From Bacteroidota bacterium (GTDB lineage: Bacteria > Bacteroidota > Bacteroidia > Cytophagales > Cyclobacteriaceae), in assembly GCA_016191555.1 (NCBI GenBank), contig JACPVX010000027.1:1-52678 (forward strand): a stretch of DNA of 52,678 nt, written 5' to 3'. The notes beneath the pieces were generated by a model. The model did no database searches. It was not told the DNA's origin and saw only the letters and a list, made by a program, of their open reading frames with translations. Below, piece by piece: positions 9,622 through 17,221 of this stretch. Numbering within the stretch: position 1 is the stretch's first letter; every line of letters begins with the position of its first letter. The position numbers and the translations under genes were made by a program.

Positions 9622-11163
9622 TTAGATTTTTTTCAACAGAGCAGCGAGAGAAATGGATTCTTGAATGATCGATTTGATCGCACTCACTGCTACTCGCTCT
9701 TGCTTCATGGTATCGCGGTCGCGAATGGTGACTGTGTCATCTTGTAATGTTTGATGATCGATGGTAATACAATACGGAGTTCCGATGGCGTCCATCCTGC
9801 GGTAGCGCTTTCCAATGTTGTCTTTGTCTTCGTAGAAGCAACGGAAGTCAAATTTCAAATCATTGAAAATGGCTTCAGCTTTTTCTGGTAATCCGTCTTT
9901 CTTCATCAAAGGTAAGATGGCTACCTTGTGAGGCGCGAGAGCAGGAGGAATGCGCAGCACTACTCGCTCCGTTCCATCTTCCAGTTTTTCTTCCGTATAA
10001 GATTTAGAAAGAATAGACAAAAACATACGATCCAATCCTACAGAAGTCTCCACAACATACGGAATGTAGTTTTGATTTTCTTCCGAATCGAAGTATTGTA
10101 GCTTTTTGCCGGAAAACTTTTCGTGGCTTTTCAAATCGAAATCGGTGCGGCTATGAATACCTTCCAACTCTTTAAAGCCCATCGGGAAGTTGAACTGAAT
10201 GTCGCAAGCGGCATTCGCATAATGAGCTAAATTCAAATGATTATGAAAACGATAGTTTTCGGCACCTAATCCAAGTGTTTGATGCCACTTCATACGTTTC
10301 TCTTTCCAGAATTCGTACCATTTCATCTCTTCGCCCGGCTTTACAAAAAATTGCATTTCCATCTGCTCAAATTCGCGCATGCGGAAGATGAACTGGCGTG
10401 CAACAATTTCATTACGGAAGGCCTTTCCGATTTGGGCAATACCAAAAGGAATTTTCATGCGACCTGTTTTCTGCACATTCAGAAAGTTCACAAAAATACC
10501 TTGAGCCGTTTCGGGGCGCAGATAAATTTTGTTGGCATCTTCTGCCACGGAACCCATCTCCGTAGAGAACATTAAATTGAATTGACGAACGTCTGTCCAA
10601 TTTTTAGAACCAGAAATCGGATCGGTAATTTCTAAATCGATGATCAACTGCTTCATGGCTTCCATGTTTGAGTTGTTCATCGCATCTTTCAATCGTGCAT
10701 TGGCTTCATCTATTTTTTTCTGATATTCTACCACACGTGCGTTGGTGGTGAGGAACATCGTCTTGTCAAAGTTTTCAAAACGCTTTGCAGCTTTTTCTAC
10801 TTCTTTGTCAATCTTATCTTGAATTTTAGCGACAGCATCCTCCACTAGCACGTCCGCACGATAGCGTTTCTTCGAATCTTTGTTGTCCACCATCGGATCA
10901 TTGAACGCATCCACGTGTCCGGATGCTTTCCACGTAGTGGGATGCATAAAGATGGCTGCGTCAATGCCCACAATGTTGTCGTGCATCATGGTCATAAACT
11001 TCCACCAATATTCTTTGATATTGTTTTTTAGTTCAGATCCGTTTTGTCCGTAGTCGTAAACCGCACTGAGGCCGTCATAAATTTCGCTGGACGGAAAAAT
11101 AAAACCATACTCTTTCGAATGAGAGATGATATTCTTTAAAAGGTTGTCTTCTTGATTTGCCAT
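9622..11163 (-). CDS. glyS: Glycine--tRNA ligase, homodimeric type
   Basis: A 513-aa class II aminoacyl-tRNA synthetase charging tRNA-Gly, of the single-chain alpha2 form (archaeal/eukaryal/Bacteroidota type) rather than the alpha2beta2 bacterial form. Visible features: N-terminal KEYGFIFPSSEIYDGLSAVYDYG, motif 2 region FRNEIVARQFIFRMREFEQMEMQFF, motif 3 region VVETSVGLDRMFL, and a C-terminal anticodon-binding domain from about residue 405. A TTG lies 9 nt upstream in frame (11172), but the ATG at 11163 is chosen because the TTG overlaps the candidate -7 promoter box. It is the first gene of the minus-strand run glyS, M90 peptidase, scramblase-like, dgt, cotH. Confidence 0.96.
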   Translation of the reverse strand: MANQEDNLLKNIISHSKEYGFIFPSSEIYDGLSAVYDYGQNGSELKNNIKEYWWKFMTMMHDNIVGIDAAIFMHPTTWKASGHVDAFNDPMVDNKDSKKRYRADVLVEDAVAKIQDKIDKEVEKAAKRFENFDKTMFLTTNARVVEYQKKIDEANARLKDAMNNSNMEAMKQLIIDLEITDPISGSKNWTDVRQFNLMFSTEMGSVAEDANKIYLRPETAQGIFVNFLNVQKTGRMKIPFGIAQIGKAFRNEIVARQFIFRMREFEQMEMQFFVKPGEEMKWYEFWKEKRMKWHQTLGLGAENYRFHNHLNLAHYANAACDIQFNFPMGFKELEGIHSRTDFDLKSHEKFSGKKLQYFDSEENQNYIPYVVETSVGLDRMFLSILSKSYTEEKLEDGTERVVLRIPPALAPHKVAILPLMKKDGLPEKAEAIFNDLKFDFRCFYEDKDNIGKRYRRMDAIGTPYCITIDHQTLQDDTVTIRDRDTMKQERVAVSAIKSIIQESISLAALLKKI

Positions 11164-11169
11164 AAGGCG

Positions 11170-11177
11170 CAAAGATA
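11170..11177 (-). promoter_or_regulatory. Candidate -7 box (TATCTTTG) of the glyS operon
   Basis: The minus strand reads TATCTTTG, a full TAnnTTTG match, ending 6 nt before the glyS ATG. TTG trinucleotides lie 17 and 22 nt upstream of the box and could serve as the -33 element. Placement implies a very short or absent 5' leader. Confidence 0.4.
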
Positions 11178-11234
11178 TAAATTACTCGCTACCCCAAGGC
11201 AAGAATCAACCCAAATTCTGATTTTAAAAGTAAT

Positions 11235-12530
11235 CTAAACCGGAACTTCAATCTCAAAACTAGTGCCTACACCCACGTCTGAGGCTACCTTAATTTTGCC
11301 GTTCATCTTGTGAATGGTTTCTTGTACTATGTATAGGCCCAGGCCGGAACCTTTCGATTTTTCGGAGGCGCGGTAAAACATTTCAAAAATTTTGGTTTGG
11401 TGCTCTGCCGCAATGCCGATGCCATTATCTTTCACCATCATTTTAAGATAGTTGCTTTCCTGGTAAGCATTTACCTCTACTACCTGATTGTCTTTGGAAG
11501 AATCGTGGTATTTGAGCGAGTTGCTAATTAAATTATTGAGCACCACACGTAGGCGACCCCGGTCGGTTTCAATTTTAAGATTGGGTGGAAAATTATATTT
11601 GAAATAGATTTGCTCGAATCCCTCTGCGTATTTCAAATTGTCAACTACTTCTTTGGTTAGTTCAAACAAATCCACGGGTTCTTTCAAGAGCTCGAGGCGA
11701 GAGTTTCTGGAGTAGTTGATGATTTCCAATATAAATTCGTCCAGATTTTTGACACGTCCCTTCATCATAGTCAAACACGCTTTCACTTCCTCCGGATCAT
11801 CGGTGCGCTGCGCAATTTCAATCAATCCAAGCATGGAACTTAATGGAGCCTTTAAGTCGTGTGAAGCGCTATAAACAAATCGATCCAGCTCTTGGTTGGT
11901 TTTCGAGAGCAGTTCATTTTTCATTAAAATCTCTTTTTCTGAATGGTGATTGATATTCAGTAAAAAGAAAAAGATCAACACACACACGGTCAACCCCATT
12001 ATAAAATTGATGATGAAAGTCGTACGCACGTAGTCTTCCGCATACACCATCTTTTGTTGTTCGGGTGTTAAAATCAATATCTTAATTTGATAGACATATG
12101 ATAGAATAAACAACCCCAGGCTGAGAAAGCAAAAGAGGATTGCCAGGTAGCGATGTTTGTAGCCGAATAGCGCCAGAGCCATCAATCCTGATATAATGAA
12201 ATAGATGTACGTTCCCGCTCGGTACGTATCATTGGCCGAGAAAACATAAATCAGAAAATTGGCTGCTGAGAGAAGAAGGAAATTGGCAGTTCGGTATTTT
12301 TCTTTTCGGTTTAAAATAATGGCGATCACACACACGATCATCAGCCCGACATAATAAATGATAAAACCATTGATTCCATTGTACCAATCAATGAAAGAAT
12401 AAGCAAGGCCAATGATGAAGGCGATCAAAGCGAGTTGGCCACGTAACATGGCCGATTTATATGCCGACTTTACAGTGATGTACTTGTCTTTTCCGATGAG
12501 GATAGTTCGGATCAACTCGTTAAACGTCAT
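11235..12530 (-). CDS. Membrane sensor histidine kinase
   Basis: A 431-aa kinase. Residues 30-195 contain about six hydrophobic helices with short loops and no recognisable ligand domain. A short coiled coil follows (about 195-215), then HisKA with phosphoacceptor H224 in YSASHDLKAPLSSMLG, and an HATPase_c domain with N box NNLISNSLKYHD, DNGIGI and GSGLGLYIV. No response regulator is adjacent, so it is an orphan kinase here. It is divergent from the universal-stress-protein gene across a 91-nt gap and upstream of glyS in the same direction, with glyS having its own candidate promoter. The signal sensed is unknown. Confidence 0.9.
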   Translation of the reverse strand: MTFNELIRTILIGKDKYITVKSAYKSAMLRGQLALIAFIIGLAYSFIDWYNGINGFIIYYVGLMIVCVIAIILNRKEKYRTANFLLLSAANFLIYVFSANDTYRAGTYIYFIISGLMALALFGYKHRYLAILFCFLSLGLFILSYVYQIKILILTPEQQKMVYAEDYVRTTFIINFIMGLTVCVLIFFFLLNINHHSEKEILMKNELLSKTNQELDRFVYSASHDLKAPLSSMLGLIEIAQRTDDPEEVKACLTMMKGRVKNLDEFILEIINYSRNSRLELLKEPVDLFELTKEVVDNLKYAEGFEQIYFKYNFPPNLKIETDRGRLRVVLNNLISNSLKYHDSSKDNQVVEVNAYQESNYLKMMVKDNGIGIAAEHQTKIFEMFYRASEKSKGSGLGLYIVQETIHKMNGKIKVASDVGVGTSFEIEVPV

Positions 12531-12621
12531 ATAGAAACTTAAACGCTAAATATAGTTTCAAAAAATTCAGCTTTAAAATAAAATTGCGTTTTAGGTTAGC
12601 CTTTTTGGTATCTTGGCAGGC

Positions 12622-13473
12622 ATGAAGGTGCAGTTTAGAAAGATCGGATTGGCGGTAGCATTTTCTCCAACTTCGCGTGCGCTGATCAGTGAAGCATCCC
12701 GATGGGCTATGTTACACCAGGCTGAGCTTGCATTGGTACACGTTGGCCCTAAAACGCGTGCTGCCGAAGAAGAAATGCAACAATTAGTGAAAGCAGTGCC
12801 AATCACACCCACCATTTTGTGGAGGGAAGGAAATCCCGTAAAGGAAATTTTGAATTTTTGTAAGTCAGAACAAATTGACCTACTGGTGGCCGGTGCACTA
12901 AAGAAAGAGAACCTGTTACAAAACTATATTGGAACGGTGGCCCGCAAAATCATGCGTAAAGCTGACTGTTCCATATTGATGATTCAAAATCCATCGACCG
13001 AATCAAAGCCGGTTCATAATGTAGTTGTAAACGCGGAAGACAGCCCGTATGTAGAGCAAGCAATTGAAGTAGCTTGCGCAATTGGAGAACTGGAGAATGC
13101 GCAATGGATTCATATCACACGAGAATTGAAGCTCTTAGGATTGGCTTTAGCTGCCAATGAACAATGTACCGAAGAGGAGTATCATGAAAGCATGCAAGGA
13201 ATGGTTCGTGAAGAAGTAGATGAAGTGGAAAAAATACTCGGGCGTGTTCCGCATCAACATGTAAAAATCAACATCAAGATGCTTTCGGGAAAATCGGGTT
13301 ATGAGTTGGCGCTGTTTGCCGAACGTAAAAAAGCAGACTTATTAGTAGTGGGTGCACCCGAACGTAGATTTTCATTGCTCGATCGAATTTTTCCTCACGA
13401 TTTAGAATACATTTTCGCCAACATGCCTTGCGATTTGCTGGTCGTAAACCCTAAAAAGAAAAACCATGGGTAA
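12622..13473 (+). CDS. Tandem universal stress protein (two Usp domains)
   Basis: A 283-aa cytoplasmic protein made of two UspA-type domains. The first (about 1-130) ends in ARKIMRKADCSILMI, the second (about 140-280) ends in LEYIFANMPCDLLVVNP. The second carries LLVVGAPERRFSLLDRIF, only partly like the ATP-binding G-x2-G-x9-G(S/T) motif, so nucleotide binding is uncertain. An in-frame TTG exists 9 nt upstream (12613), but ATG 12622 is preferred. The stop overlaps the start of the CPA2 antiporter gene by 8 nt. Usp proteins often sit with or regulate transporters, so a role in gating or supporting the antiporter is a reasonable inference. Confidence 0.9.
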   Translation: MKVQFRKIGLAVAFSPTSRALISEASRWAMLHQAELALVHVGPKTRAAEEEMQQLVKAVPITPTILWREGNPVKEILNFCKSEQIDLLVAGALKKENLLQNYIGTVARKIMRKADCSILMIQNPSTESKPVHNVVVNAEDSPYVEQAIEVACAIGELENAQWIHITRELKLLGLALAANEQCTEEEYHESMQGMVREEVDEVEKILGRVPHQHVKINIKMLSGKSGYELALFAERKKADLLVVGAPERRFSLLDRIFPHDLEYIFANMPCDLLVVNPKKKNHG

Positions 13474-14698
13474 ACTCAGCCATGCAGACGTAGTACACTT
13501 ACTCATGCAGTTGAGCATTATGCTGCTGTTGGGTCGCTTGCTGTCTGAGGCATTACGAAAGTTTAAACAACCCGCAGTAATCGGTGAGATTATCGCGGGC
13601 ATTTTATTGGGACCTACTATTCTGGGCATGATCAAGCCCGAGTGGTTTCATGCGTTGTATCCGGTGCCGAGCGCTACGGCCACCGTGCTCACCGGTTTTG
13701 TGCAAGTGGCGGTGATTATGCTCTTATTTATTGCTGGCCTCGAGGTTGACTTACACATCGTTTGGCAACAAGGCAAGCAAGCACTTTCTACCAGCTTACT
13801 CGGCTTGATAGTTCCCTTCTCGTTTGGTTTTGTCTTTCCTTATTTCTTCCCTGATTTTTTTGGCATTGCCGACCAACATGAACAATTGACATTTGCTTTG
13901 TTTATGGGCACGGCTATGGCCATCTCTGCTTTGCCGGTTATTGTGCGGATTTTAATGGACTTGAATCTCTTTAAATCGAAGATGGGCATGCTTGTCGTAA
14001 CATCTGCCATGGTAGACGACCTGATTGGGTGGCTCATCTTCTCGGTAATCCTTGGCATGATCGGCAAGCGGGGCGATTCATTTTCAATTCTCAATACCGT
14101 GTTGCTCACGATCAGCTTTGTGGCTATTATGCTTACGTTGGGAAGGGGTTTACTCAATCGTATTCTACCTTGGATCAATAAAAAACTAGCCTGGCCTGGT
14201 GGAGTGTTATCCATTTCGTTAGCACTTTGTTTTCTTGGCGCGGCATTCACCGAATACATTGGCTTGCATGCCATCTTCGGTGCTTTCATCATTGGTGTTG
14301 CCTTTGGCGATTCCAAACACTTCAGCGAGCGTGCCAAAGAAATTGTGCATCAGTTTATCAACAACATATTTGCTCCGCTCTTTTTTGTATCCATCGGCTT
14401 GCGAGTCAACTTCATTACCAATTTTGATTGGGCACTCACATCAGTCATTTTGCTCATCGCTTTCGCGGGAAAGATTATCGGAAGCGGCCTCGGTACCCGA
14501 CTAGGAGGTTTTTCTTGGCGAGAGTCCATTGCGGCTTCTTTTGGTATGAATGCCCGCGGAGCCATGGAAATAATTTTGGGATTGGTAGCACTTGAAAATG
14601 GATTAATCAACGAGCGTGTATTCGTTTCTTTGGTAATTATGGCGTTGATTACCAGCATCACCAGTGGCCCGTTAATGAAGTGGGTGCTCAAGCGATAA
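13466..14698 (+). CDS. CPA2-family cation/proton antiporter (KefB/NapA-type membrane domain)
   Basis: A 410-aa polytopic protein with about 12-13 hydrophobic helices and the CPA2 pattern: EIIAGILLGPTILG early, LLFIAGLEVDL, a central SAMVDDLIGWLIF carrying a paired Asp comparable to the ion-binding ND/DD site, and MNARGAMEIILGL near the end. It lacks the C-terminal RCK/TrkA domain of KefB/KefC, so it is the short form. It probably exchanges Na+ or K+ for H+; the cation is not readable. Translationally coupled to the Usp gene by the 8-nt overlap. Confidence 0.9.
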   Translation: MGKLSHADVVHLLMQLSIMLLLGRLLSEALRKFKQPAVIGEIIAGILLGPTILGMIKPEWFHALYPVPSATATVLTGFVQVAVIMLLFIAGLEVDLHIVWQQGKQALSTSLLGLIVPFSFGFVFPYFFPDFFGIADQHEQLTFALFMGTAMAISALPVIVRILMDLNLFKSKMGMLVVTSAMVDDLIGWLIFSVILGMIGKRGDSFSILNTVLLTISFVAIMLTLGRGLLNRILPWINKKLAWPGGVLSISLALCFLGAAFTEYIGLHAIFGAFIIGVAFGDSKHFSERAKEIVHQFINNIFAPLFFVSIGLRVNFITNFDWALTSVILLIAFAGKIIGSGLGTRLGGFSWRESIAASFGMNARGAMEIILGLVALENGLINERVFVSLVIMALITSITSGPLMKWVLKR

Positions 14699-14789
14699 TT
14701 ACTTCAAAGCCTTCGAATTTTGATTTGGTCAATGCCGGGCGTTCGCGTAATTTTAAACCCGAATACTGAAAAAATTAGACTTCTCTTTT

Positions 14790-15284
14790 ATGCATCAAGC
14801 CAGTGTTAACAATCACACATACGAGGTATCAGAAAGAGACAACGGCTTGTTTGTCAACGAAACGTTGATTGATTGGGACTTTGTTAAAATTTCAGATGGT
14901 CACTATCACATACTCTACAAGAATAAATCCTATAGGGCTGAGTTGGTAAAGTGGGATGCGCAGGCCAAGACAGTTGTGCTGAAAGTCAACCAGCAAATCT
15001 TTACTGTAAACGTAAAAACGAAGATGGATTTGTTGCTGGAGAAAATGGGAATCAGCAATGCAAATAGCAACAAACTGAATTTTGTGAAGGCACCGATGCC
15101 CGGATTGATCATTGACTTAAAGGTGAAAGTGGGTGATAGTGTAACCACTGGAGATGTGTTGTTAATTTTGGAGGCTATGAAGATGGAAAATATTCTCAAA
15201 GCAACTGGAGATGGTATAGTAAAGGAAGTAAAAGTGAAAAAAGGAGATAGTGTGGAAAAGGGGCAAGTGTTGATTGAATTTTAA
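14790..15284 (+). CDS. Biotin carboxyl carrier protein-like (biotinyl domain protein)
   Basis: A 164-aa protein. The C-terminal half (about 95-164) is a biotinyl-lipoyl domain with the biotinylation motif EAMKMEN (K131) and upstream APMPGLI. The N-terminal half is a small beta-rich domain of the type found in the alpha subunits of propionyl/pyruvate-type carboxylases. No carboxylase or biotin carboxylase gene is adjacent, so partners must be encoded elsewhere; the protein could serve acetyl-, propionyl- or another acyl-CoA carboxylase. It is followed 9 nt later by the holin-like gene. A 91-nt gap upstream shows no clear promoter. Confidence 0.87.
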   Translation: MHQASVNNHTYEVSERDNGLFVNETLIDWDFVKISDGHYHILYKNKSYRAELVKWDAQAKTVVLKVNQQIFTVNVKTKMDLLLEKMGISNANSNKLNFVKAPMPGLIIDLKVKVGDSVTTGDVLLILEAMKMENILKATGDGIVKEVKVKKGDSVEKGQVLIEF

Positions 15285-15293
15285 ACCGAAACC

Positions 15294-15659
15294 ATGGATT
15301 CAATAAAAGATTCAATCGTTAAGTTTTTACGACTGGATAACCTGATCGGTAACCTCACGGGCTATGTGGAAGCGCAAGTGAAGCTCGCAAAGTTGGAAGT
15401 GCGCGATGAAGTGGCCAAGATTTTGGCGCGCGGATTAGTGATTGGCGCTATGTTACTATTTGCGTTTTTGTTTCTGCTTTTCTTGAGTGTAGGCATGGCG
15501 CATTACTTAAATGGAGTTTTTGAACAGCCCTATATTGGGTATTGGCTGGTGGCTTTGTTTTATGCCATACCCTGCATCGTATTTTTATTTTTCTATAAAC
15601 CGATTAGCACCGCCATCGAGAAATATTTGGCCAAGCACATAAAAAACAAAGACAAATAA
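15294..15659 (+). CDS. Phage-holin-family (holin superfamily III / YqjE-like) membrane protein
   Basis: A 121-aa protein with an N-terminal amphipathic segment (GNLTGYVEAQVKLAKLEVRDEVAKILAR) and two membrane helices (about 44-65 and 80-100), the pattern of the conserved putative Actinobacterial holin-X/YqjE group. Despite the name there is no phage context: it sits between a biotin carrier gene and a small membrane protein gene, with 1 nt before the next ATG. Function unknown; a membrane-associated structural or stress role is the usual guess. Confidence 0.75.
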   Translation: MDSIKDSIVKFLRLDNLIGNLTGYVEAQVKLAKLEVRDEVAKILARGLVIGAMLLFAFLFLLFLSVGMAHYLNGVFEQPYIGYWLVALFYAIPCIVFLFFYKPISTAIEKYLAKHIKNKDK

Positions 15660-15660
15660 C

Positions 15661-16053
15661 ATGGAACTGTTAGAAACGCAAGATCCGGAACGCAGAAAGC
15701 TGCTCGAAACGTCCGATCGACATAAGCGCGAGCTAGAGAAGGAAGTGAAGGATATGTCGGACAAAACAGAGAAAGTTGTAAAGAACGCGCTGATCATTGG
15801 CGGAGTTTTAGCGGTTTCTTATTTGTTGGTAAGTCAACTTGGATCGGGTAAGAAGAAAAAGAAATTGAAAGCGAAGTCACCGGCCCTAGCTTCGGCAGAT
15901 GAAGAAGATGATGATGAACCAGAAGCACCAGGCGTTTTTGCACAAATAGGAACGAAAGTAGTTGATACAGCTACGCTTGTTTTACTCGATTTGGCCAAAG
16001 AAGCACTGGCAGAGTTTCTCAAAAACCGGAAGCAAAAAGATGGCGATTCTTAA
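15661..16053 (+). CDS. Small single-pass membrane protein of unknown function
   Basis: A 130-aa protein I cannot assign to a named family. Residues 1-38 are charged and probably helical, residues 40-58 form one membrane helix (ALIIGGVLAVSYLLVSQLGS), followed by a Lys-rich stretch (GKKKKKLKAK), an acidic linker (ADEEDDDEPEA) and a C-terminal helix (about 97-128, VDTATLVLLDLAKEALAEFL). The positive-inside rule puts the C-terminal part in the cytoplasm. It overlaps the GGGP synthase start by 14 nt and is 1 nt from the holin-like gene, so the three are probably one operon. Confidence 0.65.
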   Translation: MELLETQDPERRKLLETSDRHKRELEKEVKDMSDKTEKVVKNALIIGGVLAVSYLLVSQLGSGKKKKKLKAKSPALASADEEDDDEPEAPGVFAQIGTKVVDTATLVLLDLAKEALAEFLKNRKQKDGDS

Positions 16054-16804
16054 AAACTTAGAAGACCGATACCGTCACGGTAAAAAATCTATTGCGGTTT
16101 TGGTCGATCCCGATAAGGTGGAAGATCCATCGGAATTAGATCCGTTGATCCGACTGGCCAATGAAAATTGTGTAGACTTCTTTTTTGTTGGCGGAAGTTT
16201 GGTCACCACCACCAACATGGGCGATGTGATCAAACACATTAAAGAAAATGTTTCGATACCAGTGGTGTTGTTTCCCGGCAGTTCGCTACAGATAGAACCT
16301 TCGGCCGATGCCATCCTCTTTCTTTCACTTATTTCTGGCCGCAACCCTGATTTACTCATAGGTCAGCACGTAATTGCCGCTCCTATTTTGAAGAGCAATA
16401 AATTGGAAGTTATGCCTACCGGCTATTTGCTCGTTAACTCCGGCAAAACAACATCGGTTGCATATGTAAGCAACACCACACCACTACCGGAAGATAAGTA
16501 CTCTTTGGCTGCTTGCACCGCGTTGGCGGGTGAGATGCTCGGCTTACGCCTGATTTACCTCGATGCTGGCAGCGGTGCCGAGAGGGAGATTAGTGCCAAA
16601 ATGATCAGCACTGTGCGCAAAACCATCAATGTGCCGCTGATTGTGGGTGGAGGCATCAATACGAGTCGCAAGGCAATCACTGCTCTGGAGGCGGGAGCAG
16701 ATCTTATCGTGATCGGCAATGCGCTTGAAAAAGACCCAAATCTGTTGACAGAAATTGCCGACAAAATCTACGATTGGAACCAGAGCGTGAAGACGGAGAG
16801 GTAG
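16040..16804 (+). CDS. Geranylgeranylglyceryl/heptaprenylglyceryl phosphate synthase (GGGP synthase family)
   Basis: A 254-aa TIM-barrel prenyltransferase that joins a polyprenyl diphosphate to sn-glycerol-1-phosphate through an ether bond, the first step of archaeal lipids, also present in some Bacteroidota. Motifs: SIAVLVDPDK at the N-terminus, FFVGGSLVTTTNM, FPGSSLQI, MPTGYLLVNSG, YLDAGSGAE, and phosphate-binding VGGGINTSRKA and ADLIVIGNALEKDP. The ATG at 16040 is chosen because it matches the family N-terminus (AILKNLEDRYRHG); the frame is open 78 nt further upstream but that part overlaps the previous gene. Physiological product in Bacteroidota is uncertain. It suggests some ether-linked or prenylated glycerol lipid here. 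Confidence 0.9.
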   Translation: MAILKNLEDRYRHGKKSIAVLVDPDKVEDPSELDPLIRLANENCVDFFFVGGSLVTTTNMGDVIKHIKENVSIPVVLFPGSSLQIEPSADAILFLSLISGRNPDLLIGQHVIAAPILKSNKLEVMPTGYLLVNSGKTTSVAYVSNTTPLPEDKYSLAACTALAGEMLGLRLIYLDAGSGAEREISAKMISTVRKTINVPLIVGGGINTSRKAITALEAGADLIVIGNALEKDPNLLTEIADKIYDWNQSVKTER

Positions 16805-16840
16805 CTCGCGGGAATCATCATTATGATTTAATTTTGATCT

Positions 16841-17116
16841 ATGGCGATTATAAAATCTATCTCAGATTTAAAAAACAAGTCGAATGAAATCTCCTCATTG
16901 GCGAATTCGAATCACGAACCAATTTTTATTACAAAAAATGGGGAAGGAGATTTAGTCGTTCTTTCTATCCAAGAATATCGCAAGATGAAACTACAACTTG
17001 ATTTATTTGCGAAACTTTCGGTTGCAGAACAGGAATGGAATGAAGGGAAAAGAGGCAGATCATCTAAGGATGTTATAAAATCACTAAAAAGTCGTTTAGC
17101 AGAGCGTGAAAACTAA
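16841..17116 (+). CDS. Phd/YefM-type antitoxin, apparently without adjacent toxin
   Basis: A 91-aa protein with the Phd/YefM fold pattern: N-terminal SISDLKNKSNEISSLANSNHEPIFITKNGEGDLVVLSIQEYRKM in segments typical of the DNA-binding half, then a charged tail that would normally wrap the toxin. ATG start. The following 105 nt carry only the kdsA promoter region and no RelE/Doc/YoeB-like frame, and the gene upstream is GGGP synthase. It may be a solitary antitoxin, a remnant of a TA pair or a stand-alone autoregulator. Confidence 0.8.
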   Translation: MAIIKSISDLKNKSNEISSLANSNHEPIFITKNGEGDLVVLSIQEYRKMKLQLDLFAKLSVAEQEWNEGKRGRSSKDVIKSLKSRLAEREN

Positions 17117-17170
17117 AGTCACCGTTCTTTAGCCCCAAAAACTTTCGTTTCCCATTCCCTAATAAATTCC

Positions 17171-17178
17171 TATTTTTG
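17171..17178 (+). promoter_or_regulatory. Candidate -7 box (TATTTTTG) for the Kdo operon
   Basis: TATTTTTG matches TAnnTTTG and ends 43 nt before the kdsA ATG. A T-rich TTTCGTTT about 20 nt upstream could serve as a weak -33 region. It lies between the antitoxin stop and kdsA. Confidence 0.4.
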
Positions 17179-17221
17179 CAGACCCATTTTGGGTAGAAAT
17201 CGGGCAAAAAACCCTTAAATC

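Noticed and set aside
13840..14337. 165-codon minus-strand open frame inside the antiporter gene
   Set aside because: Shadow of a membrane-protein codon pattern.
15294..15659. Prophage remnant suggested by the holin-family protein
   Set aside because: No lysin, portal, tail or integrase gene lies nearby; this holin-like family is common in non-phage operons.
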